This document shows positions 18,250 to 28,394 of a stretch of DNA of 64,000 bases, in pieces. This DNA is from JACCTU01 sp963700495 (GTDB lineage Bacteria; Actinomycetota; Thermoleophilia; Gaiellales; Gaiellaceae). Each line of letters begins with the position of its first letter. The first letter of the stretch is position 1. The position numbers and the translations under genes were made by a program. The DNA lies in assembly GCA_963700495.1 (NCBI GenBank), contig CAVOXT010000004.1:62001-126000 (forward strand), in the 5' to 3' direction. A model generated the notes under the pieces. The model searched no databases. It had not been told where the DNA came from and saw nothing but the letters and a program-made list of their open reading frames with translations.

Positions 18250-19142
18250 GTTGCCTCCTGGCGTCCAGCCCGAGCAGGCGGATCGCGTTCTGCTTCAGGA
18301 TCAGCGGCCGCACCTCCGGCTTGATGTCGAGCGTGTCGAAGTCCGCGAGCCAGCGCTCGGGCGTGATGAACGGGTAGTCGGTGCCGAACAGCACCTGCTC
18401 GCGCAGCAGCGTGTTCGCGTGGTGGACGAGCTGCGGCGGGAAGTACTTCGGCGACCACCCCGACAGGTCGATGTACACCTGCGGCTTGTGCAGCGCCACC
18501 GAGATCGCCTCGTCCTGCCACGGGAACGACGGGTGCGCGAGGACGATCTTGAGCGTCGGGAAAGTCCACGGCGACGTCGTCGACGTGCATCGGGTTGGAG
18601 TACTTGAGCCGGATGCCGCCGCCGCCGGGGAGGCCCGAGCCGACGCCCGAGTGCCCGGTGTGGAAGAGCGCCGGCAGCCCGGCCTCCTCGATCACCTCGT
18701 AGAGCGGGTAGGCCATGCGGTCGTTCGGGAAGAAGCCCTGCACGTTGGGGTGGAACTTGAAGCCGCGCACGCCGTGCTCGGCGATCAGGCGTCGCGCCTC
18801 GTCGACGCCGCGCCGCCCCTTGTGCGGGTCGATGCTCGCGAACGGGATCAGGACGTCGGCGTTCGCCCTCGCCACCTCGGCGATCTCCTCGTTCGGCACC
18901 CGCGTCTGCCCGGTGAACGACTCCGAGTCGACCGTGAAGACGACGGCCATCATCCGCCGCTCGCGGTAGTACCGCGCGAGCTCCACCGCCGTCGGTCGCG
19001 CCGACTCGCCGCGGAAGTGGCGCACGGCGGCGTCGCGCAGCTCGTCGGGAAGCGAGTCGCCTCCCGCCTCCGACATCTCGACGTGGGCGTGCACGTCGAT
19101 CGCGACGACGTCCTCCAGGGAGAGGCGCTCGCTCTCAGCCAC
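18246..19142 (-). CDS. Amidohydrolase-2 family metal-dependent hydrolase/decarboxylase (frameshifted)
   Basis: About 295 residues. VVAIDVHAHVEM (HxH), GFKFHPNVQGF, LFHTGHSG, IVLAHPSFPWQDEA and VLFGTDYPF give the metal and catalytic residues of the ACMSD/gamma-resorcylate-decarboxylase branch of amidohydrolases. These act as hydrolases or nonoxidative decarboxylases of aromatic or enol acids. An extra base near 18557 and another just before the stop split the frame. The GTG start at 19142 lies seven bases inside the preceding ligase gene. An aromatic or ring-derived acid substrate is inferred from the family and locus only. Confidence 0.75.
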   Translation of the reverse strand: MAESERLSLEDVVAIDVHAHVEMSEAGGDSLPDELRDAAVRHFRGESARPTAVELARYYRERRMMAVVFTVDSESFTGQTRVPNEEIAEVARANADVLIPFASIDPHKGRRGVDEARRLIAEHGVRGFKFHPNVQGFFPNDRMAYPLYEVIEEAGLPALFHTGHSGVGSGLPGGGGIRLKYSNPMHVDDVAVDFPDAQDRPRAPVVPVAGRGDLGGAAQAAGVHRPVGVVAEVLPAAARPPREHAAARAGAVRHRLPVHHARALARGLRHARHQAGGAAADPEAERDPPARAGRQEAT

Positions 19143-21126
19143 GGCCCCGGCGCGGCTCCCCGGCGGCGATCGCGGCGAACAGGTCGAGCGCGGTCGGGTC
19201 GAGGAGCGAGTCCCGGCTCGCGACGGCGTCGACCGGTGTCGCCGCGGAGGATGCGCTTGACGGGCGCCTCGAGCTTCTTCCCGGTCAGCGTGCGCGGGAT
19301 CGCGGGCACGGCGCGGATCGTGTCGGGCACGTGGCGCGGCGAGAGCTGCGAGCGCAGGCTGCGGCCGATGCTGCCGCGCAGCTCGTCGTCCAGCGCGACG
19401 CCGTCGGCGAGCACGACGAACAGCACGAGCTCGCCCGCGCCGCCCTCGTCGTCCTCGAGGTGGACGACGAGGCTGTCCGTCGATCTCCGGCAGCTCCTCG
19501 ACGACGCTGTAGAACTCGCCCGTGCCGAGGCGGACGCCGCCGCGGTTGAGGGTCGCGTCCGAGCGGCCCGTGACGACGCAGCTGCCGCGCTCCGAGAACC
19601 TGATCCAGTCGCCCTGGCGCCAGACCCCCGGGAACATGTCGAAGTACGAGCTGCGGTAGAGGGAGCCGTCCGTGTCTCCCCACAGCTCGACCGGCATCGA
19701 CGGCATCGGCCTCGTGATCACGAGCTCTCCCAGCTCGCCGACGAGCGGCTCGCCCTGCGGGTCGAACGCGTCGGCGGCGACGCCGAGCAGGCGCCCGGAG
19801 ATCTCGCCGTCGTAGACCGGGAGGAGCGGCGAGCCGCCCACGATCCCGCTGCAGACGTCGGTGCCGCCGCTGCCGTTGATCGAGCAGCACGTCGGGCCCG
19901 AGCTGGTCGTAGACGTAGCGGTAGCCCTCGGCCGGGAGCGGGGAGCCGGCGGTGCCGAAGACGCGGATCGAGCCGAGGTCGTGCTCTCGCCCGGGCTCCA
20001 GGCCCGCCTTGCGGCACGCCATCAGGAAGGCCGGGCTCACGCCCATGAAGGTCGGGCGCGTCTCCTCGGCGACCCGCCACTGCCAGCCGACGTCCGGCCA
20101 GGTCGGGTCGCCGTCGAGCATCACGATCGACGAGCGCACGAGGAGCGCCGCGACGAGCGCGTTCCACATCATCCACGAGGTCGTGGTGAACCAGAGCAGG
20201 CGGCCGCCCGGCTTCAGGTCCCAGCTCAGCGCGTGCGCCTTGAGGTAGCTCGAGCAGGATGCCGCCGTGCCCGTGGACGATCGCCTTCGGCCGGCCCGTC
20301 GTCCCCGACGAGAAGAGCACGAACAGCGGGTGGTCGAAGGCGACCGGCGTCGAACGCGAGCGGCCCGGGCTCGGCGAGCAGCTCGTCCCAGGAGAGCGCG
20401 TCCGGAACCGCGTGGTCGCCGTAGGGGACGTGCACGACGTGGCGCAGGGTGGGGAGGGCGGCGCGGATCGTCGCCACCTCCTCGCGGCGGTCGATCGAGC
20501 GGTCGCGGAAGCCGTAGCCGCCGACCGTCAGCAGCACCGCCGGCTCGAGCTGCACGAGGCGGTCGACGACGCTGCGCGGCGCCGAGCTCGGGCGCGCAGC
20601 TCGCCCAGACCGCGCCGAGGCTCGCCGTCGCCGCGAACGCCACCAGCGTCTCGGGGATGTTCGGCAGGTAGGCGACGACGCGGTCGCCCGGGCCGACGCC
20701 GAGCCGCACGAGGCCGGCGCGCGCGCGCGCCACCTGCTCGCGGAGGTCTGCGAACGAGAGCTCGATCGGGTCGCGCGTCTGGGAGCGGGAGACGACCGCG
20801 ACCTGCTCCGCGTCCTCGTCGCCGCCGACGAGGTGCTCGGCGAAGTTCAGCCGCGCGCCCGGGAACCAGTGGCGCCCGGCATCGCGTCGGAGGCGAGCAC
20901 CGTGCTGTACGGCGCGTGCGCCTTCACCTCGAAGAACTCCCAGATCGACGACCAGAACGCCGGCCAGGTCGTCGACCGACCAGCGCCACAGCTCGTCGTA
21001 GCCCGGGAACGCGAGCCCGCGCTCGCGCTCGAGCCAGGCGAGGTAGCGCCCGATCTCGGTCGTCTCCCGAACGTCCGGCGGCGGCGTCCACAGGACGCCG
21101 CGGCTCGTCGCGGCCGGCGAGGCCAT
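19135..21126 (-). CDS. Acetoacetyl-CoA synthetase-like acyl-CoA ligase (frameshifted)
   Basis: About 660 residues after frame correction. The N-terminus with YLAWLERERGLAF and HWFPGARLNFAEHLV is typical of AacS, as are LSFADLREQVARARAGL, LPNIPETLVAFAATASLGA, the adenylation P-loop LFSSGTTGRPKAIVHGHGG and the C-terminal RHVPDTIRAVPAIPRTLTGKK with the catalytic Lys. At least six single-base shifts interrupt it. The reaction is ATP-dependent CoA activation; acetoacetate is the usual substrate, but AacS-like ligases in catabolic clusters may use other oxoacids. Start ATG overlaps the iclR stop (ATGA), so the ligase is co-expressed with its probable regulator. Confidence 0.8.
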
Positions 21127-21932
21127 CAGGGAGGCGCCAGCCTGTGCCCCATGCTGAGCGAGATGTCGTGCGCCGTCTGGCTGACGGCAGGGCCGAAGCG
21201 CGCGATCAGCTCGTCCATCGACACCATCGTGCGGTGGACGGCGAGGTTGAGCGCAGCGAGCACCTCGCCCGAGTGCGAGTGGATCGGCGCGGCGATCGAC
21301 CGCAGCCCGTAGGCGAGCTCCTCGTCGTTCACGGCGATGCCCGACTCGCGGATCTCGCGCCAGCTCCTCCCGGAACGCCTCGGGATCGGTGAGCGTGTTC
21401 GGCCCGCGCGGCGCGAAGTCGATGCGCTCGATGATCTCCTCGAGGCGTTCCTCGGGGACGAAGGCGAGGATCGCCTTCCCCATCGCGGTGCAGTAGGCCG
21501 GCAGCCGCGCGCCGACGTGGAGGTTGAGGTCGATCTCACGCTGGCCCGGGCCGGGCCGTGCGGCAGCGCTCGATGTAGACGACGTCGGTGCCGTCGAGGA
21601 TCGCCAGGTTGACCGTGTGCCCCGTCTCGTCGCTGAGCTGCCGCAGGTGCGGGGCGGAGATCTCGCGCAGGTCCATCGAGTTGATCGCCGAGAAGCCGAG
21701 GTCGAGCACCTTCGGGCCGAGCCGGTAGCGCTTCGAGTCGGGGTCCTGCTGCAGGTAGCCGAGCTGGGCGAGCGTCGCGATGTAGCGGTGTGCCGTGCTC
21801 CGGCTCAGGTCGAGCTCGCGCGAGAGCTCGCTGCACGCCGATCAGCGGGCGGTCGGAGTCGAACGAGGAGAGGATCGCGAGGCCGCGCTCCAGCGACTGC
21901 GACGTGCCCGTGCTTCCCTCCGAGGGCGGCAT
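21126..21932 (-). CDS. IclR-family transcriptional regulator (frameshifted)
   Basis: About 265 residues: SQSLERGLAILSSFDSDRP and the helix-turn-helix region RSTAHRYIATLAQLGYLQ at the N-terminus, then an effector domain with AILDGTDVVYIER, LPAYCTAMGKAILAFVPEE and the end GPAVSQTAHDISLSMG. Two or three single-base shifts fall in the middle (near 21360, 21555 and 21835). IclR proteins of the PcaR/PobR kind control aromatic catabolism. It is divergent from the O-demethylase gene, with an inverted repeat between them, and is the first gene of its own operon. Confidence 0.85.
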   Translation of the reverse strand: MPPSEGSTGTSQSLERGLAILSSFDSDRPLIGVQRALARARPEPEHGTPLHRDARPARLPAAGPRLEALPARPEGARPRLLGDQLDGPARDLRPAPAAAQRRDGAHGQPGDPRRHRRRLHRALPHGPARASVRSTSTSTSARGCRPTAPRWGRRSSPSSPRNASRRSSSASTSRRAGRTRSPIPRRSGRSWREIRESGIAVNDEELAYGLRSIAAPIHSHSGEVLAALNLAVHRTMVSMDELIARFGPAVSQTAHDISLSMGHRLAPP

Positions 21933-21953
21933 CGGCCCGATCCTAACGTCGTC

Positions 21954-21970
21954 GTTCCAGCAATTGGAAC
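21954..21970. promoter_or_regulatory. Candidate IclR operator
   Basis: GTTCCA - GCAAT - TGGAAC, six-base arms around a five-base spacer, 22 bases upstream of the iclR start and just upstream of a TTGACA box (21977-21982) that could serve the O-demethylase gene at 22115. Size and position fit an IclR dimer site acting on both directions. Confidence 0.5.
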
Positions 21971-22114
21971 ACCGTCTTGACAAACGGGCAGAGGCCTGAG
22001 AAGTCGTATCGCGATCGGTCGGCGCACGACGCCGCGCGGCTCGATCGCAGCGCTCGCGAACGTACGCGTTCGCACGCCAGTGGGCTGTGTCGACAGAAGG
22101 AGTCACTCGCGGCC

Positions 22115-23494
22115 ATGAGCTCCCAAAGCTTGGAGGCCTTGCTGCAGACCGTCGGGAATCCGGTGACGCTGGTCCGTAACTCGCAGATCGGGCCCTACGT
22201 GTACCCGAAGGTCCCGAGCGAGTTCTCGAACTGGCGAGACGAGCAGCACGCCTGGCGGGAGACCTGCTGTCTCTTCGACCAGTCGCACCACATGACGGAC
22301 ATGTACATCAAGGGCCCCGACGCGCTGAAGCTGCTCTCCGACGCTCGGGGTCAACAGCTTCGCGACCTTCGCCGTCAACAAGGCGAAGCAGTTCGTCGTC
22401 GTGCAACGACGACGGCTACGTGATCGGCGATGCGATTCTCTTCTACCTGGACGAGGACCTCTTCAATCTCGTCGGGCGCCCGTCGGCGCACAACTGGGTG
22501 CAGTACCACTGCGAGACGGGCGGGTACGACGCGTCGGTGGAGCGGGACGAGCGCTCCGCCGTCAACCCGGGCAACCGGAAGCTCTACCGGTACCAGATGC
22601 AGGGGCCCGAACGCGCTCAAGGTGCTGGAGAAGGTCAACGGCGGGCCGCTGCCCGAGATCAAGTTCTTCAACATGGGCGAGATCACGATCGCGGGCCGCA
22701 AGGTCCGCGCGCTGCACCACGGCATGTCCGGCGTGCCCGGACTGGAGCTGTTCGGCCCGTGGGACGAAGGCGACGACGTCAAGGCCGCGATCGTCGAGGC
22801 CGGCGAGGAGTTCGGGCTTCGGCAGGTCGGCTCGCGGGTCTACGCCACGAACACGCTCGAGTCGGGCTGGATCCCCTGTCCGCTGCCGGCGGTCTTCACC
22901 GGCGAGAAGATGAAGGCCGTACCGGAGTGGCTGCCCGCAAACGGCTACGAGGGGACCGGCTCACTCGGCGGCAGCTTACTACTCCGACAACATCGCCGAC
23001 TACTACCTGACGCCGTACGACCTCGGCTACGGGTCGTCACGTCAAGTTCGACCACGACTTCATCGGACGGGAGGCGCTCGAGCAGATGTCAGCGCCGACC
23101 CGACCGCGCAAGAAGGTCACGCTCGCCTGGAACGGCGACGACGTCGCGCGCGCGATGGGAACGCATGTTCCAGGAGGAAGGCAGGGCGAAGTACATCGAC
23201 CTCCCGCTGTCCAACTACTCGACCTGGCCGAACGACAAGGTGCTGAAGGACGGCAAGATGGTCGGCGTCTCGACCTTCTCGGGCTACAGCTCCAACGAGA
23301 GCTCGATGCTCTCGCTCGCGATGGTCGACGTCGAGCAGAGCGAGCCGGGCACCGAGGTCACGCTCGTCTGGGGCGAAGAAGGAGGCGGATCGGCGAAGCC
23401 GGTGGTCGAGCGCCACGTGCAGACCGAGATCCGGGCGATCGTCTCGCCGGCCCCCTACGCCGAGGTCGTCCGCACCTCGTATCGGCCGCACTGA
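22115..23494 (+). CDS. Tetrahydrofolate-dependent aromatic O-demethylase (LigM/DesA-type, GcvT fold; frameshifted)
   Basis: About 460 residues resembling the vanillate/3-O-methylgallate and syringate O-demethylases of Sphingobium: LVRNSQIGPYVYPKVPSEFS, EQHAWRETCCLFDQSHHM, LKFFNM-type IKFFNMGEITIAG, LESGWIPCPLPAVFTGEK, KFDHDFIGREALE, KKVTLAWNGDDVARAM, FSGYSSNESSMLSLAMVD and IRAIVSPAPYAEVVR. The GcvT fold binds THF and takes the methyl group of a methoxyarene. About six single-base shifts occur (near 22350, 22393, 22611, 22975, 23037 and 23157). ATG 22115 follows AAGGAG at a rather long distance. The methylene-THF reductase at 9817-11367 would recycle the methyl-THF made. I am confident of the family; which methoxyarene is used is open. 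Confidence 0.88.
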
Positions 23495-23496
23495 GC

Positions 23497-24379
23497 ATGG
23501 GCGACGGACGTCGAGCTGCTCGGCCTGTACTGGACGGTCTCCGGGCCGGTCGAGGTGCACACCGGGCGGGAGTGGAGCCTCTTCGACTGGGCCGACCGCT
23601 GCGCCGAAGCGCGCAAGGTCGGCTTCAGCGGGCTCGGGATCTGGCACGCCGACCTCGAGCACGTGCTCGAGACGCGGAGCCTGCAGGAGATGAAGGAGGT
23701 CTTCGACGACAACGGGCTGCGCCACCTCGAGCTCGAGTTCCTCATGGACTGGTTCCTCGACGAGGACGACGAGCGCCGTCAGGCCTCCGACAAGACCCGC
23801 GAGCTGCTCTTCGACGCGGCGGGCGAGCTGGACGCCCACCACATCAAGGTCGGCAACATCCCCGGCACGCCGGCCGAGATCTCGCAGCTCACCGAGCGCT
23901 TCGGCGAGCTCTGCGCCGAGGCCGCCGAGCACACCGACGCGAAGATCGTCTACGAGTTCATGCCGTTCGACGTGAACGTCAACAGCATCGACACCGCGCT
24001 CCAGGTCGTCGCCGGCGCGGGCGCCGACAACGGCGGCATCGCGATCGACACCTGGCACATGTCCAAGCTCGGGATCGCAGCCCGACGACCTGCGCCGCAT
24101 CCCGATCGAGTACCTGTCGTGGGTCGAGCTGAGCGACGGCCGGCTCGACGACATGGACGACCTCGTCGACGAGACCGTCAACCACCGCGAGCTGCCCGGC
24201 GAGGGCGAGTTCGACCTGCGACGCGCTACGTCGAGGCCTGCCGGGACCACGGCTACCCCGGGCCCTGGGGCGTCGAGGTGCTCTCCGAGGAGCTGCGCAA
24301 CCAGCCGATCGACGTGATCTTCCGGCGGGCCTACGAGACGACCGCCGCCCAATTCGGACACGAGAGGAGCTCCGCGTGA
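23497..24379 (+). CDS. Sugar phosphate isomerase/epimerase-like TIM-barrel protein (frameshifted)
   Basis: About 290 residues of the xylose-isomerase-like/AP-endonuclease-2 barrel family: LGLYWTVSGPV, FDWADRCAEARKVGFSGLG, LRHLELEFLMDWF, KVGNIPG, IVYEFMPFDVN, IDTWHM and WVELSDGR, with Glu/Asp/His positions fitting a divalent metal site. An extra base follows the ATG, and two more shifts occur near 24080 and 24220. It starts two bases after the O-demethylase stop and its own TGA overlaps the E1-alpha start (GTGA), so it belongs to the same transcript. I cannot assign a substrate; isomerisation of a pathway intermediate is a guess. Confidence 0.7.
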
Positions 24380-25419
24380 GCGCACCGACGGGAGTCAAGG
24401 AGCTCGACCGCGACCGGCTGGTCTGGATGTACCAGCAGATGCTGCGGATCCGGGAGTTCGAGGAGCGGGTCAAGCGCACGTTCGTGGAGCATCCGGGCGT
24501 GATCCGCGGCCACACGCATCTCGCCGACGGCGCCGAGGCGTCGATCGTCGGGTCGATCGCCACGCTCGGCCCCGACGACCAGTTCTTCACGACCTACCGC
24601 TGCCACGGCTACCCGCTCGCGCGCGGGACCGACCCCAAGGCGATGATGGCCGAGATCTACGGCCGCAAGGACGGCCTCTGCAAGGGCATCGGCGGCTCGA
24701 TGCACCTCACCGACGTCTCCAACGGCTTCCTCGGCACGTCGGGGATCGTCGCGGCCGGGATCCCGCACGCAACCGGCGCGGCCTGGGCGGCGCAGATCCG
24801 CAAGCAGGGCCAGGTCGTCCTGTGCTTCTTCGGCGACGGCGCCTCCAAGCAGGGCGCGTTCTCGGAGTCGTTGAACATCGCCTCGCTGTGGAAGCTCCCG
24901 ATCGTCTACGTGATGGAGAACAACGGCTACAACGTCCACACGCGCACGGAGCAGGAGGACGCGAACCGCGCCAACGGCGAGGACCTCTCCGTCAAGGCGA
25001 AGGCCTTCAGCATGCCCGGCGTGACGATCGACGGCCGCGACCCGATCGCGGTCTACGAGACCGTCGGCGCGGCGGTCGCGCGCGCCCGCGCGGGCGAGGG
25101 GCCGACGCTGGTCGAGTCGCAGATGTACCGCCTGTCGGCGCACGGCAACATCATCGCCCCGCCCGGCGTGCCCGCTTCACTTCCCCGAGCACGAGGCGAT
25201 CGAGAAGTTCGGCGCGCCCGAGGAGTACGAGGCCGCGCTGAAGGGCGATCCGGTGCCGGCGTTCCGCGGCCGGCTCGTCGCCGACGGCACGCTCTCGGCC
25301 GAGGAGGCCGACGAGCATCGCCGCGAGCCGTCCGCGAGGAGATGCAGGCTGCGGTGACCTTCGGTCTCGACAGCCCCTTCCCGGACGTCGAAACAGCCCT
25401 CGAGTACGTCTACGCCTAG
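24376..25419 (+). CDS. Thiamine-diphosphate-dependent dehydrogenase E1, alpha subunit (first pair; frameshifted)
   Basis: About 345 residues. MYQQMLRIREFEERVKR, TYRCHGYPLARG, GIGGSMHLTD and the ThDP motif beginning GDGASKQGAFSESLN and ending MENNGYN identify the alpha subunit of an acetoin/2-oxoacid dehydrogenase-type E1. Extra bases near 25165, 25308 and 25325. GTG start with GAGGAG before it, overlapping the previous stop. The beta subunit gene follows after 14 bases. No lipoyl E2 or E3 gene is in the window, so the acyl acceptor is unknown. Confidence 0.87.
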   Translation: MSAPTGVKELDRDRLVWMYQQMLRIREFEERVKRTFVEHPGVIRGHTHLADGAEASIVGSIATLGPDDQFFTTYRCHGYPLARGTDPKAMMAEIYGRKDGLCKGIGGSMHLTDVSNGFLGTSGIVAAGIPHATGAAWAAQIRKQGQVVLCFFGDGASKQGAFSESLNIASLWKLPIVYVMENNGYNVHTRTEQEDANRANGEDLSVKAKAFSMPGVTIDGRDPIAVYETVGAAVARARAGEGPTLVESQMYRLSAHGNIIAPPGVPASLPRARGDREVRRARGVRGRAEGRSGAGVPRPARRRRHALGRGGRRASPRAVREEMQAAVTFGLDSPFPDVETALEYVYA

Positions 25420-25433
25420 GAGGCGATCGACTC

Positions 25434-26416
25434 ATGGCACATGAACTGCCCTTCATCGCCGCCATCGACGAGGCGATCAGGCTCGAGATGGAGCGCGACG
25501 ACACCGTCCTCTACTTCGGCCAGAACATGGCCACGACCGAGAACGAGCCGTACGTCGACGCGTTCGGCAAGGACCGCGTCCGCGTCACCCCGATCTCCGA
25601 GACGGCCGAGATCGGCATGGCGATCGGCGCCGCCCTGGCCGGCTTCCGGCCCGTGGTCGAGCTCTACATGGCCGAGTTCATGCTCGTCGCGATGGACCAG
25701 GTGGTCAACGAGGCGACCCCGCTTCCGCGCGATGAGCGGCGGCCAGGTGAAGGTTCCGGTCGTGCTCAAGGCCGGCTACGGGTTCACCGCCGGCTGGGCG
25801 GGCCAGCACACCGGCACGATCGGCGCGCTCTTCATGGGCGTGCCCGGCCTGAAGGTCGTGGTGCCGTCGACGGCCGCCGACGCCAAGGGCCTGATGGCGA
25901 CCGCGATCCGCGACGACAACCCGGTCGTCTACCTCCACCACTACCTGCTCACGCTCGAGCACGGAGAGGTGCCCGACGGCGAGTACCTCGTCCCGTTCGG
26001 CCAGGCCGCGATCCGGCGCGAGGGCGGCGACGTGACGATCGTCGCCACGGGCTGGACGGTCGACCGCGCGCTCGGCGCCGCCGAGCGGCTCGCCTCGGAG
26101 GGCATCCAGGCCGAGGTGATCGACCCGCGCACGCTCGCGCCGCTCGACACGCAGACGATCCTCGAGTCGGTCGACAAGACCGGGCGGCTGGTGCTCGTCG
26201 ACCAGGCGACGCGGCACGCGTCCGCCTCGACGGTGATCGCCGGCGAGGTGGCCGAGCACGGGTTCTCGTCGCTGCAAGGCTCCGATCGTGCAGGTCACCG
26301 CGCTCGACGCGACGGTTCCCTACAGCGAGCCGCTCGAGGCGTGGGTGCTGCCCGACGAGGACAAGATCGTCACCGCCGTGCAGCAGGTGCTCGGGTCGGC
26401 GCCCGTGACGGCGTAG
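25434..26416 (+). CDS. Thiamine-diphosphate-dependent dehydrogenase E1, beta subunit (first pair; frameshifted)
   Basis: About 326 residues: AAIDEAIRLEMERDDTVLYF, TPISETAEIGMAIGAALAGFRP, then after an extra base near 25724 AMSGGQVKVPVVLKAGYG, GWAGQHTG, VVPSTAADAKGL and the transketolase C-terminal domain VTIVATGWTVDRAL, EVIDPRTLAPLDTQTILESV. A second shift lies near 26278. It forms the alpha2beta2 E1 with the upstream gene. A second alpha/beta pair follows directly. Confidence 0.87.
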
Positions 26417-26477
26417 GGGCCGGACCTAGTCGGCCGCACACTCGGCGGCGAGGCAGGCGCTGCGCCTGCTCGCGACG

Positions 26478-27394
26478 ATGTGGCGGATCCGGCTCTTCGA
26501 GGAGCAGGTCGGCCGTGCTCGCGCGGCCAGGCGAGGTCGACGGGCTGATCCATCTGAGCATCGGCAGGAGGGCGTCGCGGCGGCGGTGTGCGGGCAGCTG
26601 CGCGACGACGACGCCGTGTACTCGGGCCACCGGGCGCACGGGCACGCGATCGCCAAGGGCGCGCCCCTCGATCGCGCTGCTGGCGGAGCTGATCGGTCGC
26701 GACACGGGTCTCTGTCGCGGTCTCGGCGGCTCGATGCACCTCGTCGACGTGGAGCACGGGTTCATGGGGGCGACCGGCGTCGTCGGCGGCAACATCCCGA
26801 TCGCGCTCGGCAGCGCCCTCGCGGCCCGCCTGCGCGGCGAGGACTCCGTCGCAGTGGTCTTCTTCGGCGACGGCGCGGTCCAGGCGGGGCGTCTTCAACG
26901 AGACGGTGAACCTCGCGACGCTCTGGAGGCTGCCGCTCATCCTCGTGTGCGAGAACAACGGCTTCGCCGAGTTCACGCCGCGCTCGGCGCACACGAACGT
27001 CGAGCGTGTGAGCGACGTCGTCGCGCCCTACGACGTCGAACGCGACGACCGTGGACGGCACCGACGTCGGCGCGATCTGGGATGCGTTCGGCGGCTACCT
27101 CGCCGCGGCACGCGCGGGCCGCGGCCCGTTTCTGCTCGAGTGCCTGACGCACCGGCTGCGCGGCCACTACGAGGGCGATCCGGCCGCCTACCGCGAGGCG
27201 CTCGCCGCCGAGGAGTGGCAGCAGAAGGATCCGATCTGCGCTCGAGCGTCGGGATCGCGCGGGCTCGGTTCGACAGACGCGCTGCCGATCGAGGCCGAGG
27301 CCGCCGCGGCGATCGAGCGGCGCTTCGCTTCGCGCGCGAGAGCCCGTTCCCGCCGGTCGACCTGATCGAGGAGATGGTCTACGCGGATGGCTGA
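26478..27394 (+). CDS. Thiamine-diphosphate-dependent dehydrogenase E1, alpha subunit (second pair; frameshifted)
   Basis: Second E1-alpha, clearly diverged from the first: MWRIRLFEEQVGR, YSGHRAHGHAIAKG, GLGGSMHLVDVEHGFMGATG, ThDP motif GDGAVQAGVFNETVN to CENNGFAEFT, then FLLECLTHRLRGHYEGDP. About five single-base shifts. The first in-frame ATG is 26478; similar residues (LRLLAT) precede it without a usual start codon, so the true start may be somewhat upstream or hidden by an indel. The stop overlaps the next start by eight bases. Confidence 0.82.
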
Positions 27395-28394
27395 GACGAC
27401 CTACATCAGGGCGATCACCTCGACGCTCGCCGCCGCGATGCGCGCCGACGAGCGCGTGTTCGTCCTCGGGGAGGACGTCGCCGAGGGCGGGCCCTACACC
27501 GCGACCGCCGGCCTGGCCGAGGAGTTCGGCACCGAGCGCGTGATCAACACGCCGATCAGCGAGGCCGCGATCACCGGCGTCGCGATCGGCGCGGCGCAGT
27601 CGGGCCTGCGCCCGGTGCTCGAGATCATGTTCATCGACTTCATCACGCTGGCGCTCGACCAGCTCGTCAACGCGGCGGCCAAGGCGCACTTCATGTCCGG
27701 CGGCCAGCTGACGGTGCCGATGGTGCTGCGCACCCAGGGCGGCGCCGGCCACCGCGGCGCGGCGCAGCACTCGCAGAGCCTGGAGAGCTGGCTCACGCAC
27801 GTGCCGGGTCTCAAGGTCGTGATGCCGAGCCGCGCGGTCGACGCCGCGGGTCTGCTCGCCGCGCGATCGCCGACCCGAACCCGGTCGTGTTCATCGAGAA
27901 CAAGACGCTGTACTTCCGCAAGGAGGAGGTGCCCGAGCCGGCCCCGCCGGTGCCGATCGGCGAGGCCGTCACCCTCCGCGAGGGCGGCGACGTCACGATC
28001 GTCGCCCTCTCGCGGCTCGTCCACGACGCGCTGGCGGCGGCGGAGCGCCTCGCCGCCGAGGACGGCATCGAGGCCGAGGTCATCGACCCGCGCACGCTCG
28101 TCCCGCTCGACCTCGAGGCGATCGTCGAGTCCGTCAAGCGCACCGGCCGGCTCGTCGTCGCGCACGAGGCGGTCGAGCACGGCGGCTTCGGCGCCGAGAT
28201 CGCGGCGCAGGTCCAGCGAGCGGCCTTCGACTACCTCGACGCGCCGGTCGAGCGCGTCGGCGCGCCGTTCGCCCCGATCCCGCTCAGCGCCGCCGCTCGA
28301 GGACGCCTACCTGCCGGGCGCGGACGAGGTCGTCGCGGCGGTGCGGGCGACGTTGGCCGGCGAACCACCGGGCCGTAGTATCTGGCTAGCCTGA
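27387..28394 (+). CDS. Thiamine-diphosphate-dependent dehydrogenase E1, beta subunit (second pair; frameshifted)
   Basis: About 335 residues: ITSTLAAAMRADERVFVLGE, INTPISEAAITGVAIGAAQS, FMSGGQLTVPMVLRTQGG, GAAQHSQSLESWLTHVPGLK, then VTIVALSRLVHDALAAAERL, EVIDPRTLVPLDLEAIVESV and a C-terminus LEDAYLPGADEVVAAV. Shifts near 27862 and 28296. QHSQ with the alpha partner's RGHYEGDP is typical of acetoin/branched-chain-type E1 pairs. The stop lies inside the operator-like repeat in front of the next gene. Confidence 0.85.
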   Translation: MAETTYIRAITSTLAAAMRADERVFVLGEDVAEGGPYTATAGLAEEFGTERVINTPISEAAITGVAIGAAQSGLRPVLEIMFIDFITLALDQLVNAAAKAHFMSGGQLTVPMVLRTQGGAGHRGAAQHSQSLESWLTHVPGLKVVMPSRAVDAAGLLAARSPTRTRSCSSRTRRCTSARRRCPSRPRRCRSARPSPSARAATSRSSPSRGSSTTRWRRRSASPPRTASRPRSSTRARSSRSTSRRSSSPSSAPAGSSSRTRRSSTAASAPRSRRRSSERPSTTSTRRSSASARRSPRSRSAPPLEDAYLPGADEVVAAVRATLAGEPPGRSIWLA

